DNA of 64,000 nt from Fontibacter flavus (GTDB lineage: Bacteria > Bacteroidota > Bacteroidia > Cytophagales > Cyclobacteriaceae): contig NZ_JBHLWI010000048.1 of NCBI RefSeq assembly GCF_042432905.1, positions 1-64,000 on the forward strand. The letters run 5' to 3'. The notes under the pieces are model-generated. The model saw only the letters and a program-made list of their open reading frames with translations, was not told where the DNA came from and did not search any database. Below, one piece after another: positions 16,983-26,780 of the stretch (positions are counted from its first letter, which is position 1; each line of letters opens with the position of its first letter). Both the position numbers and the translations under genes were made by a program.

Positions 16983-17867
16983 TTATTTTTCCGCCAAATT
17001 AGGAGAAAAAAGTAATGGAAAAAACTGCCCTTGCATTTTCTCGCCTTTCGGTATGATAGGAACTCCTTTTAATAATTCTTCATTTGTGTCAGAGAGTGTG
17101 CCATCTGCAAAAACATTCAGGACAAATGCTCTTCTGCTACTATTGGAATGGTTTTCATAACTTCCATGAATAGTCAAAGGATGGTGAAATGTAGCAAATC
17201 CGGCTCTGAGTTCTACAGGGACAGGATTGAAAGCTGCTAGTTGCTCATCAGTCATAAATTCTTTAATGCCATCCATTTTTCCGGCAAGGGCAGGTTTTTC
17301 CAAAAGTCCCCATCTATGGCTTCCGGGGATGTAATGAATGCAGCCATTTTCAACTGTAGCATCATCTAATCCACACCAACAGGTCAGGTGTTGCATTTTG
17401 ACTGTTCGGGTCCAATAGGAATAATCCTGATGCCACGCCACGACTCCACCGTGGTATGCAGGCTTACAAAATAGTTGGTCATGCCAGAATCTTACGCCTT
17501 GTTCTCCCAATAATTGGTATGCGGCCATGATAAATGCAGGATTCCAAAGCACATCATGAAAGGCTTTGGATATGCGCCAGTGGCCCAAAGAGTGAAAAAG
17601 GACTGTGTTTGGATCACTGGATTCATTAGAATGGAATTCATGGAAAAGATGATGCAGAGGGTGGTGCAGGTCTGCTACCTCATCGAGTTCTTTTTTTAAT
17701 ACTTCAAATTGAGCTTCATCCAAAAGTTTGATGCCGCCTAAATAGCCGTTTTCATTAAAGAAGGATACTTGTTCGTCACTGAGACGATACTGATCCCATT
17801 CATCTGCTTTTTGAGGAAAAGTAAATAAACTGCTGATAGGATGGTGGATTTTTGAAAGATCTGTCAT
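16983..17867 (-). CDS. Phytanoyl-CoA dioxygenase (PhyH) family protein
   Basis: An extended reading begins at GTG (17876), but the ATG three codons later is the likely start. This is an Fe(II)/2-oxoglutarate oxygenase fold of about 294 residues. The metal triad is His149 and Asp151 in AWHQDYSYW and His237 in TIHGSYENH, and Arg248/249 would hold the oxoglutarate carboxylate (numbering from the GTG reading). PhyH members hydroxylate many small molecules, including lipids and ectoine-type compounds, so the substrate is unknown. Tight coupling to the E1 gene hints at acyl-CoA or branched-chain metabolism. Confidence 0.88.
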   Translation of the reverse strand: MTDLSKIHHPISSLFTFPQKADEWDQYRLSDEQVSFFNENGYLGGIKLLDEAQFEVLKKELDEVADLHHPLHHLFHEFHSNESSDPNTVLFHSLGHWRISKAFHDVLWNPAFIMAAYQLLGEQGVRFWHDQLFCKPAYHGGVVAWHQDYSYWTRTVKMQHLTCWCGLDDATVENGCIHYIPGSHRWGLLEKPALAGKMDGIKEFMTDEQLAAFNPVPVELRAGFATFHHPLTIHGSYENHSNSSRRAFVLNVFADGTLSDTNEELLKGVPIIPKGEKMQGQFFPLLFSPNLAEK

Positions 17868-17966
17868 ATACCGCACGGTTGTTTGGTATGAAGTTAAGCA
17901 GTCTTAAGCTAAAGAAAAATATCTCTTTTTTTATGTAAGGGGATTAGCTAAAAAAATGTGTGATGG

Positions 17967-19202
17967 TTATGTATTTTCCAGCTTTTGCAACCTTTCCAAA
18001 AGGGGTGGGTGGGAATAATTGACAAACACATACCAAGGATGTGGATTAATGTTGCTGAGTGAATTCACAGAAAGGGTTTTCAGTGCTTCGGCCAGGGGTT
18101 TCCCTGCGTAAGTTGTTTTTGCATAGGCATCTGCTTCAAATTCATTTTTCCTACTGAGCATATTCATGCCAATTCCTAAAAACAGGGAAATAGGAGAGAA
18201 TAACATGGTGAACCCGATGATGTTGAGATGGATGGCCATATTATTTCCCCCCAATGCTAGGCTCATGTTTTCACTGAAAATAAATAGAGAAAGTATATAC
18301 AGTAGAGCGCCTACTTGTAGGACTGAGGCAGACATTCCCCAAATGATATGCTTTTTCTTATAATGACCGATTTCATGTGCCAAGACTGCTACTAATTCAT
18401 CTGGTGTATGTTGATCAATTAAAGTGTCATATAGAACAACTTTTTTTCTTTTTCCAAAGCCGGAAAAGAAAGCGTTCGCTTTTGAAGACCTTTTGCTCCC
18501 ATCAATGACGAATATATTATCCAAGGGGAACTTCACTGACTGTGCATAGGAAACTATTTTTGACTTCAGTTCTCCGTCTTCCAAAGGAGCCAATTTGTTG
18601 AATAGAGGAAGTATAAGCGCAGTGTAGAATAAATTGACAAATACCATAAAAACTGAGGAAATGATCCAAAACTGCCACCAAAAATCTTTCCCCATTTGGT
18701 GAATCAACCAAAGCAGTATACCTAAAAGTCCACCTCCGATAAGTATAGACAATACATATCCTTTTAGCTTGTCTGTGATGTAGGTGTTTTTTGATGTTTT
18801 GTTGAATCCGAATTTTTCTTCAATGACAAATACCTGGTAATAGTCAAATGGAATGGAAAGGATGTCTGAACCGATAAAGATTATAGCAAAATAAACCAGT
18901 GAGAGTAATAGTGGTTGTTCTACGTAGACATTTAACCAATTATCTACCCAGCCAAAAAAGCCAAAATAGATAAAGCAAATGGTAAGGATGAAAGAAAAAA
19001 ACGATGTAATGAGTCCAAAAGAGTAATTTGCCTTTTGGTAATTTTTGGCCTTTAGAAGTTTTTCCCTGTCAACATATTCCTGTAGGGTTGCAGGTACCTG
19101 TGGCACCTCTCTTTTGATATTTAAATAACCCAGGATGTTATTGACAATAAAATTTAAGGTCAGTACCCCTAGCAAAAGGTATTTGATCCAGATTACTTCC
19201 AT
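17967..19202 (-). CDS. M48 family membrane metallopeptidase (Ste24/CAAX prenyl protease-like)
   Basis: The 411-residue protein has several membrane helices: one near the N-terminus, then about 65-85, 98-112, 150-168 and 180-200, plus two around 290-345. The zinc site is HEIGH (276-280) with a third ligand Glu354 in RKNEFEAD, the order and spacing of Ste24-type proteases. The N-terminal domain is the Peptidase_M48_N type. In bacteria these are inner-membrane quality-control proteases; no prenylation is implied. It lies 10 bp after the PorP/SprF gene on the same strand, which may be accidental. Confidence 0.92.
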   Translation of the reverse strand: MEVIWIKYLLLGVLTLNFIVNNILGYLNIKREVPQVPATLQEYVDREKLLKAKNYQKANYSFGLITSFFSFILTICFIYFGFFGWVDNWLNVYVEQPLLLSLVYFAIIFIGSDILSIPFDYYQVFVIEEKFGFNKTSKNTYITDKLKGYVLSILIGGGLLGILLWLIHQMGKDFWWQFWIISSVFMVFVNLFYTALILPLFNKLAPLEDGELKSKIVSYAQSVKFPLDNIFVIDGSKRSSKANAFFSGFGKRKKVVLYDTLIDQHTPDELVAVLAHEIGHYKKKHIIWGMSASVLQVGALLYILSLFIFSENMSLALGGNNMAIHLNIIGFTMLFSPISLFLGIGMNMLSRKNEFEADAYAKTTYAGKPLAEALKTLSVNSLSNINPHPWYVFVNYSHPPLLERLQKLENT

Positions 19203-19212
19203 CTATAGGTGA

Positions 19213-20259
19213 TTAAAATTTAGGGCAAGGCAGGATAGTGTCTCTACCCCTGATTTTGTTTTGGTTTCTATCAGCCAAAAGGAAAGATAAGCTGATCTCA
19301 TGTGCTCCCCCAGACTGAATCCCTAGTTTTGATACGGTATAGTCAAAACTGTAACCTATACTCACACCGTTGATCAGGTTTACTCCTGCCATCAATACAA
19401 TGGCATCTCTGTTGCTTTGCTGCTCCACTGGTTTGTACGGTAAACCTCTGTACCAAAGACCCAATATCAAGGGTTCCATATATAAATAAGCACCAGCGTC
19501 TAATTGTTCAAATGGGCCCTGTCTTTTGTAATTTATGGTAGGGACAATATAGCGCTGCTTGTACATGTGGGTGAAATCGTTTCTATATCCTCCAGTTCCC
19601 AAAGAAATTCTGTAACCTGTGTGTATGGAAAGTTTGTATGGCAGATTACTGATACCATTTTCCAAGAAAGATTGGTTGGGTTGATTCAAATGATCCGCTG
19701 CTACCCCAAACCAAAATTTATCTGTAAAGAAAAGGCCTCCGACTGATAAAGAGAGAAGATTGACTGGATCTCCGAATCCTGGGACATCACTAGGAAGTAG
19801 GTCGCCCCAAGGGTTTGTCGGATTGATTTGATTTGCAAAAACCAGGTTTTCATAAAACCCAATATCTCTTCGGATATAGCTTGCCCTAAAACCAGGCCTG
19901 AAATAGGCTTTTTCTCCCAATCTCAATTCATAAGAATAAAAACCGGCAATAGTAGTAGAACGTAACTTTGCGGCACCTTCCGTGTCACTCATAACCAAAA
20001 GCCCCACTCCGCTGTTGTAATCTTCTAAGAAAGTATCGAAATATGCAGAGAAGGTGGTGAACTGTGCATCAAGACCAGGCCATTGGTTTCTGTAGTTGAG
20101 TCCAACACGGGGGACTAACTCCGATCCAGCAAAAGCAGGGTTGAGGTATAAAGGGGCTGCGTAATATTGACTATATTGCGGATCCTGACCCCAAGAGTTG
20201 GCGTAAATAAAAATACTGGCGACCAATAAAAAAACACGATATGTATAAGACCTTTGCAA
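19213..20259 (-). CDS. Type IX secretion system PorP/SprF family outer-membrane protein
   Basis: The 348-residue precursor has a signal peptide ending near SWGQ. The mature start DPQYSQYYAAPLYLNPAFAG is the hallmark of the PorP/SprF family, and beta-barrel-like alternating segments fill the rest. SprF-type members are needed for secretion and surface attachment of partner giant adhesins bearing the type B (CHU C-terminal) tail. Two such giant proteins are encoded right next to it, starting 83 bp away in the opposite direction, so this is most likely their dedicated partner. Confidence 0.93.
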   Translation of the reverse strand: MQRSYTYRVFLLVASIFIYANSWGQDPQYSQYYAAPLYLNPAFAGSELVPRVGLNYRNQWPGLDAQFTTFSAYFDTFLEDYNSGVGLLVMSDTEGAAKLRSTTIAGFYSYELRLGEKAYFRPGFRASYIRRDIGFYENLVFANQINPTNPWGDLLPSDVPGFGDPVNLLSLSVGGLFFTDKFWFGVAADHLNQPNQSFLENGISNLPYKLSIHTGYRISLGTGGYRNDFTHMYKQRYIVPTINYKRQGPFEQLDAGAYLYMEPLILGLWYRGLPYKPVEQQSNRDAIVLMAGVNLINGVSIGYSFDYTVSKLGIQSGGAHEISLSFLLADRNQNKIRGRDTILPCPKF

Positions 20260-20341
20260 GTTTTTATTCGTTAATTGGATGGGTCAACTCAAGAAGCTTA
20301 ACACTAGATTTCGATCCTTGTTTTAGAATAGGGTGTAAATT

Positions 20342-23300
20342 ATGAAAAGCAGGATAAATTCCATAATTATAAAATTAATTTTTGGCTCCTTTTTGGTAAT
20401 ATCTTTTTTTGGAATAACTCAAAAAAGTTTTTCTCAGGGATTCAATAACAATAAGTGGGTATTTGGGTATTGTGGTTCCTCTCAGGAAAACAGTTATCTC
20501 TCTTTTGGTAAAGGTGAGGACCCTATTGTGAGGACTTTGCCGAGAACCATTGTGATTGGTTCTGAAAATGGGAATGTTGACAATAATGCGGTTGCTGTAG
20601 ATCCTATTACAGGGCAGGTTTTGTTTTATACCAATGGCGTCCTTGTTTATAATTATGATAACTTTCAGATACAAGGAGCGCCTAATGGCGTCAATGGGAG
20701 TTCGGAAGTCAGGCAGGGGGCGGCTATTGGTACCTTGGATTTTGAACCTGACGGTGATAAGCTGTTTTATATTTTCCATATTTCCGTAACCGGACAACTT
20801 CAGTATTCTGTAGTAGACATGAATGCTTCAGGTGGTGCAGTAGGGAATTCGCCACCTTTAGGTGCAGTGACGACTTTAAATCAGACCATAGGAAATGCCT
20901 CTGGTGCCATTGCTGTTGTGAAATCTGCCCAATCTCCTTCGTATCTGTTGAGTTTTGAAGGAGGTTTTTTGATTTCTCGGCGAATAGAGCCAGCTGAAGG
21001 TGATTTTACCGAAACGGATACCCAATCTTTGCCATTTACCCCTAAAGCGATCATTTTCGATGAGGAGAGAGGGCAATTGATCCTAATTCCTGAAGATCCA
21101 AATGAGGATTTGATGATTGTGGATTATGATACCGCAACAGGTACATTTGGATCTGCGACTGTGATACCAGGTTCAGGAGGTCAAGATGGAATCGAGGGTG
21201 CCGCATTTTCCCCTGATGGAACGTATTTGTATTTTTCTAAGGGTGATGGATTATTCAGAGTGCCCACATCAGACCTTGATGCAGAACCTGAGTTGATCCC
21301 AATTGAGAATGATGTCTTTAAAATATATGACATTAAGGTAGGTCCTGATGGAAGACTCTATTATATCTATGAGGAAGTGGATGGTGGTCCGCAGCTGATC
21401 GGTAGGGTCAACAATGCAGATGAAGAAGAAATTGATGAACTTGAAGTTGAAGAAGATCCTTTCAATGGTGTAGATTTTTGCGGCAGGGTGTTCCCACAAT
21501 TTGCCCCCAACCAGGACATTGAGCCCACAGTAGATTTTACCTGGGAGCCTGATGAGCCATGTAGCAATAACCCGGTTCAGTTGACTAGCTTGATTACGCC
21601 TGAAAATTACAGACCGGTTAGCTTCGAGTGGACGTTTAACCCTCCTTTGACCAATGAAGATGGGCAGCCTGTTGAAATTGATTTCAATCAGGAACATCTT
21701 TTAATTCCAGAAGAAGCTACCACCAACCAAAGCATAAGTGTAACGCTCACGGTGACCTTTCCTGATGGGACTGTCAGGACGGTGGATAAAACCATAACCC
21801 TGAAAGAAAATGATCTCCAGGCGAATTTCAGTACACAAGACACCACCGTCTGCCAAGGACCTTGTGTGGATATCGGTTCATTGTTAGAAGTGCAGCAGGG
21901 TGGTAGTCAAGGTGGAGAAAATCCGAATGTAGGGGGAGGTGGACAAGGAGGGGATTATGAGTATTTCTGGTCGAATAGAAGAGATGAAGGATGGGTCACA
22001 GATAAAGACAACTGCGTAGATTTACCGGGGCTTTATTGGGTATTAGTAAGGGAGCCAGGGTCTGATTGCTATGCCTATGCGGAAATCAGAGTTCGTATAT
22101 GGGACCTACCTGATCAGAGCAACAATATCTGGCTTTTTGGTAATGGTGCAGGACTGGATTTCAATCCTGACCCGGATGATCCTAATGCAGGTATTCCTAG
22201 GCCTGTAACTCCACCGCATCCTCAAAATATTCCTGCCGGAACGACGACGATTTCAGATGAAACAGGCCAAGTACTGTTTTTTACAGATGGAGAATCAGTT
22301 TGGGACCTCAATGGTGACCTAATGGCCAATGGTGATAATATTGGAGGTAATAATCAATCATCCGAAGGGGTGATTGCAGTTCCTGTTCCTCAGAATCAGA
22401 CTGTTTTTTATGTATTTACCACCCAAAGAGCAGCAGACGGAAGCAATCAGGTGAAATATTCTGTTGTTGATATCAAGACAGATAATCCCACCGGAGTAGG
22501 GAATGTGGTCACTAAGGATAATTTCCTGTTCAGTCCAAGTACGGAACATTCTGCCGCTTTAGCATCAGGGGATACCACTTGGGTATTATTCCATGAATTG
22601 GGGAATAATACATTCAGGGCTTATCCTGTATCCCCGTTTGGAATTGGGCAACCGGTATTCTCTTCTGTTGGTTCAAATCATGGATTCAATACAGGTGTAG
22701 GCAGTATGAAATTCAGCCCTGATGGGAGTCAGGTAGCCGTCACCATTCAGGATGGCAATTGTAGCAGGCTCGAGATTTTTAATTTCAACCAAAGTACAGG
22801 AAGGCTTACGGAATACGCTTTGCTAGACCTAGGATGTAATGATGATCAAATTTATGGCTTGGAATTCTCAGCTGATGGTAGCAGGATTTTTGTTTCCTAT
22901 TTGGGAAATGGAGGAAAAATAGAGGAGTTTTTGATCAAAAACCCTGAAGCTGCAGGAGATGATGAGGACCCGGATCTTTCCTGTGGCCAATGCTTTACTT
23001 CTGCTAGGACCAGAGCTGCCCGTGAAAACTGTATTTTGAATTCATCCATTAGAAATGTGTTGACAACAGATGGTCCGTTTGGGGCTTTACAGATAGCCTC
23101 CGATGGTCAAATATATGTGGCCCGTCCAGGTCAAAATTCTATACCAAGAATTCAGGCTGGTGCTAATTGTGAAGATAGTTTTTATGATGATCAAGGAGTT
23201 GGATTAGCTCCAGGGACGACTATGAACCTTGGTTTGCCTGCTTTTGTACAGCAGTCAGGCAGTAGTATTCCGGAACCGGCGATTGCAGGCCCTGAGAGGT

Positions 23301-25906
23301 TATGTTTGGATCCTCAGGAGGGGGCACTAGGATTGTTTGAAGGAGGTGGTGAACCGGATATTGATTTCTATTTTTGGACGATTCAACATGAAGATGGGCA
23401 GTTCGATATCAATGATTTTGGTGGAGATGGTGAGCAGTTCCAGAATTACGAGCATGTTTTTACCAGGCCCGGTCTTTTTGAGGTGACACTAAGAGTTGAC
23501 CGTTGTGGAGATCCGAACTTCTACGAGGAAAGTATAGAGGTGTTGGTAGTGGCCTCGCCTGAACTTACGCTTCCAGACGAGTTTACGTTCTGTATAGGCT
23601 CTCCTGTTTCTCTTACAGCAATTGATGGATATGATCCTTCTGAAGGGCTTTATGACTTTGAGTGGAGAAACGCAGCAGGACAATTGATAGGTGATTCTAC
23701 TAGTAATACGATTGAAGTTACCGAAGAAAGTATTTACACAGTAACAGTGAGTTACAGGGTACCTGAAGGATTGACTGCCGCGGAGTTTGATATTTGTCCT
23801 TCTACCAAGTCGGTATTTGTAGGCCCAGCTTTTGATTTTGATTTGACCCAAAGTGCTGAAGAGGTGTGTTATGATGAAACATTGGTTGTTTTTGCCCCAA
23901 ATTCTCCTTTGCTTGGGCAGTGGTTCTATCAAGCAGAAGGATCTCCGGACAGGGTATCGTTAGGGGAGTTTTTTGAATTGGAATTGGTGCCTTCCAGCTT
24001 ACCATCTCCAGGCTTATATGAAATTATTTTTGTGGCAGAAGATCCCTTGATAGAAGGATGTCTGGTGGAGAAGAGGGCTGAATTGAGGGTTTATCCTTTA
24101 CCACAGGTTGAGATAGTGATTTTATCAGATGCAGATGATTGTGATAATCCGAATGGCAGTTTTGAGATTACTGCTTTGACAGATATCGAACGATTGGAAA
24201 TTTTGGAAACAGGTCAGATTTTTGGACCATTGGCAGCAGGAGAGATGTTGCCTGTTTTTACTGGTTTGGAGCCTGGTCTTTACACGATTCAGTTGACGAG
24301 TGATTTTGGATGTGAGTTTGTTCAGACTGCAGTGATTCAAAACCTGAATCCACCACTTGGTTTGGAAGGTTATGAAGTTAGCGTCAGTCCTGAAGTTTGC
24401 GGTGTCGATGGCATTGAAGATGGCGAGATTGTCCTAAGATTTGTCAATGGACCGGTCAGTGGAACATATCAGATCATCAGGCAAGAAGATGGTTTGCTTT
24501 TTGAAGGTCAGTTTACCAATCAGGATTCCGTTCTGCTTGAGGTTCCTGCTGGGACTTATGCAGTGGAGGTAAGGGATGCAAATGATTGTGCGTTTCCTCA
24601 GCCTGATCTATATGAAGTGGAGGAACGTAATTTGGTAGACTTTAGTGTGCCTGCAGATGTTGAGGCCTGTGGCTCTTTTGTTTTTAGTCCACAATCCGAA
24701 TCAGTCTTGAATTTCACCTTGAGGGATTCGAATGGTACTATTATCAATGCAGAAGCGAATGGGGAATTTATCATTACGGCTAGCGGAAACTATGTGTTGA
24801 GAGGGGAGGACCCCGATGAGATTGACTGTCCAAGGGAAAGGAGCATAATTGTTGCACTTAGCGATCCTCCAGTGTATGATTTAGCGGGTCCAAGAGTTGA
24901 TTGTGATTTAGGAGTTTATTATGAGGTTGTTTTGGGTCCAGGAGTAGATCCTAATGATGTGTTTATTTTTTGGCTGAATTCGAATAGGGAAGTAGTCAGC
25001 AGGAATCCCTTATTCTTTCCTACTCAGATAGGTGATTATTTTCTTGAAGTACAGCCCAATTCTGGAGCACTATGTTCTGTAGACCCTATTGCCTTTACTG
25101 TAGATGATTTGGCAGCACAGATTGAAGTGGAATTGACTTCTATACCTTGGTGTTATGATCAGGAACTTACGCTGATTTTTTTAAATGCAGATCTGACTAA
25201 TGTTGCCTTGATTGAGTGGTTTAAGGTAGAAAATGGAGTGACAGGACCGATTCCAACTGATTCAGATCCTAATCCGTTGGCTTTAACTAAAGGAGTTGAG
25301 GAACCAGGTATTTACCGGGTAGTTCTAACCAGTGTGGACGGTTGCATTGTAGGAGAAGCTGAAATTGAAATAATCCAGTCATTCATTGAACCACCGGTAC
25401 TTGAACCCAGTTATATTATTTGTGCGCCTGAAAATGAAGTGCCCACAATTGATCCGGGTGAATACGGTTTTTATTCATGGATCTTAGATGGAGAGGTGGT
25501 TTCAGAAGAAAGGATATTTGTCCCAACCTTGGCAGGAACCTATCAGTTGGTGGTGTCAGATGTTGCAGGTTGCTCCTTTGAGGTAGAATTTACCGTTGAA
25601 GAGGATTGTGAGATTAGGGTAATTTTCCCTAATGCCATGATTATTAATGAATCAAATAAAAACTTTGTGGTATATACCAGTGATTTTGTGGATCAATTGG
25701 AAGTCTTCATTTACAACAGATGGGGCGAACTTATTTACTACTGTGAAAATTCAGGTAGTAATTCAGAAACTGCTCAATGTGCTTGGGATGGCACTGTGAA
25801 TGGTAAATTTGTACCTATAGGTACTTATGCTGTAGTCGTAAGGTACGGCAGCACTAGACAAAATATATTTAGAACACTTAAAAAATCTATTACAGTACTC
25901 GAATAA
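20342..25906 (+). CDS. Giant secreted protein with two beta-propeller-like modules and a type B T9SS sorting domain
   Basis: The protein has 1854 residues and a signal peptide (to about residue 32). Two homologous propeller-like modules occur at about 35-392 and 592-960, starting NNKWVFG and NNIWLFG and sharing ITGQVLFYTNG / ETGQVLFFTDG. PKD-like domains lie at about 395-490 and near 1000-1080. Cysteine-containing Ig-like modules follow. The last 90 residues (from CEIRVIFPNAM, with YNRWGELIYYC and WDGTVNG) are the gliding-motility-associated C-terminal (CHU_C, type B) signal. It is an SprB-like surface adhesin candidate. Its C-terminal half is paralogous to the 1172-residue protein beyond yaaA. 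Confidence 0.93.
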   Translation: MKSRINSIIIKLIFGSFLVISFFGITQKSFSQGFNNNKWVFGYCGSSQENSYLSFGKGEDPIVRTLPRTIVIGSENGNVDNNAVAVDPITGQVLFYTNGVLVYNYDNFQIQGAPNGVNGSSEVRQGAAIGTLDFEPDGDKLFYIFHISVTGQLQYSVVDMNASGGAVGNSPPLGAVTTLNQTIGNASGAIAVVKSAQSPSYLLSFEGGFLISRRIEPAEGDFTETDTQSLPFTPKAIIFDEERGQLILIPEDPNEDLMIVDYDTATGTFGSATVIPGSGGQDGIEGAAFSPDGTYLYFSKGDGLFRVPTSDLDAEPELIPIENDVFKIYDIKVGPDGRLYYIYEEVDGGPQLIGRVNNADEEEIDELEVEEDPFNGVDFCGRVFPQFAPNQDIEPTVDFTWEPDEPCSNNPVQLTSLITPENYRPVSFEWTFNPPLTNEDGQPVEIDFNQEHLLIPEEATTNQSISVTLTVTFPDGTVRTVDKTITLKENDLQANFSTQDTTVCQGPCVDIGSLLEVQQGGSQGGENPNVGGGGQGGDYEYFWSNRRDEGWVTDKDNCVDLPGLYWVLVREPGSDCYAYAEIRVRIWDLPDQSNNIWLFGNGAGLDFNPDPDDPNAGIPRPVTPPHPQNIPAGTTTISDETGQVLFFTDGESVWDLNGDLMANGDNIGGNNQSSEGVIAVPVPQNQTVFYVFTTQRAADGSNQVKYSVVDIKTDNPTGVGNVVTKDNFLFSPSTEHSAALASGDTTWVLFHELGNNTFRAYPVSPFGIGQPVFSSVGSNHGFNTGVGSMKFSPDGSQVAVTIQDGNCSRLEIFNFNQSTGRLTEYALLDLGCNDDQIYGLEFSADGSRIFVSYLGNGGKIEEFLIKNPEAAGDDEDPDLSCGQCFTSARTRAARENCILNSSIRNVLTTDGPFGALQIASDGQIYVARPGQNSIPRIQAGANCEDSFYDDQGVGLAPGTTMNLGLPAFVQQSGSSIPEPAIAGPERLCLDPQEGALGLFEGGGEPDIDFYFWTIQHEDGQFDINDFGGDGEQFQNYEHVFTRPGLFEVTLRVDRCGDPNFYEESIEVLVVASPELTLPDEFTFCIGSPVSLTAIDGYDPSEGLYDFEWRNAAGQLIGDSTSNTIEVTEESIYTVTVSYRVPEGLTAAEFDICPSTKSVFVGPAFDFDLTQSAEEVCYDETLVVFAPNSPLLGQWFYQAEGSPDRVSLGEFFELELVPSSLPSPGLYEIIFVAEDPLIEGCLVEKRAELRVYPLPQVEIVILSDADDCDNPNGSFEITALTDIERLEILETGQIFGPLAAGEMLPVFTGLEPGLYTIQLTSDFGCEFVQTAVIQNLNPPLGLEGYEVSVSPEVCGVDGIEDGEIVLRFVNGPVSGTYQIIRQEDGLLFEGQFTNQDSVLLEVPAGTYAVEVRDANDCAFPQPDLYEVEERNLVDFSVPADVEACGSFVFSPQSESVLNFTLRDSNGTIINAEANGEFIITASGNYVLRGEDPDEIDCPRERSIIVALSDPPVYDLAGPRVDCDLGVYYEVVLGPGVDPNDVFIFWLNSNREVVSRNPLFFPTQIGDYFLEVQPNSGALCSVDPIAFTVDDLAAQIEVELTSIPWCYDQELTLIFLNADLTNVALIEWFKVENGVTGPIPTDSDPNPLALTKGVEEPGIYRVVLTSVDGCIVGEAEIEIIQSFIEPPVLEPSYIICAPENEVPTIDPGEYGFYSWILDGEVVSEERIFVPTLAGTYQLVVSDVAGCSFEVEFTVEEDCEIRVIFPNAMIINESNKNFVVYTSDFVDQLEVFIYNRWGELIYYCENSGSNSETAQCAWDGTVNGKFVPIGTYAVVVRYGSTRQNIFRTLKKSITVLE

Positions 25907-25908
25907 TT

Positions 25909-26658
25909 ATGCTTACTTTAATTTCCCCTGCGAAAACATTAGACTTAAGTACAACCGATCTACATTTATCCAGTCAACCTGATTTCCAGAAAGAGACTTT
26001 GGAATTGGTTTCCATCATGAAAAAGAAATCAAGTGAAGAGCTTGTTCGTTTGATGGCTATCAGTGATAAACTTGCTGAATTGAATGAGGAGAGATATCGT
26101 AATTTTAAAAAGACTTTTGAGCCAAACCATGCAAAGCAAGCCTTATTGGCTTTTAAAGGAGATGTTTACACAAAAATTGATGTAGAGAATTATTCAAAGG
26201 AAGATTTTCAATTCGCTCAAGAGCATTTGAGGATCTTATCCGGGCTATATGGTTTGTTGAAGCCCATGGATTTGATTCAGCCTTACCGTTTGGAGATGGG
26301 GATAAAGCTAGAAAACAAAAAAGGTAAGAATCTTTATGAGTTTTGGGGTCAAAGAATTGCCAAAGCTATCAATGAGGTAGCAAAGGGAGAACCTATTATT
26401 AACCTGGCTTCGCAGGAATATTTCAAAGCTGTGGATACCAAAATATTAAAATCTAAATTGATTTCTCCTGTTTTTAAGGAATACAGGAATGGAAAATATC
26501 AGATAATCGGCCTTTTTGCGAAGCAAGCCAGAGGTATGATGACAGATTTTATCATCAAAAACAGGATTAATGATCCAGAGCAGCTAAAAACTTTCAATGA
26601 AGGTAAATATGAATTCAAGGAAGAGTTTGATAATGGTGAATGGTTATTTGTGAGGTGA
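25909..26658 (+). CDS. yaaA: Peroxide stress protein YaaA (UPF0246)
   Basis: The product has 249 residues, normal for the family. The start MLTLISPAKTLDL and the segments ALLAFKGDVYTK, LRILSGLYGLL, YRLEMG and INLASQEYFKAV are conserved YaaA landmarks. In E. coli YaaA lowers free iron during peroxide stress and binds DNA. It begins 2 bp after the giant adhesin's stop codon, so it is likely translated from the same message, an odd pairing. No adhesin-related role is known. Confidence 0.93.
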   Translation: MLTLISPAKTLDLSTTDLHLSSQPDFQKETLELVSIMKKKSSEELVRLMAISDKLAELNEERYRNFKKTFEPNHAKQALLAFKGDVYTKIDVENYSKEDFQFAQEHLRILSGLYGLLKPMDLIQPYRLEMGIKLENKKGKNLYEFWGQRIAKAINEVAKGEPIINLASQEYFKAVDTKILKSKLISPVFKEYRNGKYQIIGLFAKQARGMMTDFIIKNRINDPEQLKTFNEGKYEFKEEFDNGEWLFVR

Positions 26659-26734
26659 TTATTTCATATTGTTATAAATGTTTTTTAATTACAAAATAAC
26701 GTTTTTTATGTTGTATGATATCATTATTAACTAT

Positions 26735-26757
26735 GGCGAATTTTGATTAAATTCGCC
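26735..26757. other. Perfect hairpin ahead of the second giant adhesin gene
   Basis: The stem GGCGAATTT (26735-26743) pairs with AAATTCGCC (26749-26757) around a five-base loop. No T run follows in either direction, so it is not a standard terminator. It lies in the 122-bp gap after yaaA, 24 bp before the next start codon, where it could protect an mRNA end or affect translation. Confidence 0.55.
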
Positions 26758-26780
26758 GTGAGAGATATGAAGTTTCTCAT

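Noticed and set aside
23489..23932. 147-codon antisense frame within the giant adhesin
   Set aside because: The sense frame is uninterrupted and domain-rich; the antisense product is arginine/tyrosine-rich with no motif.
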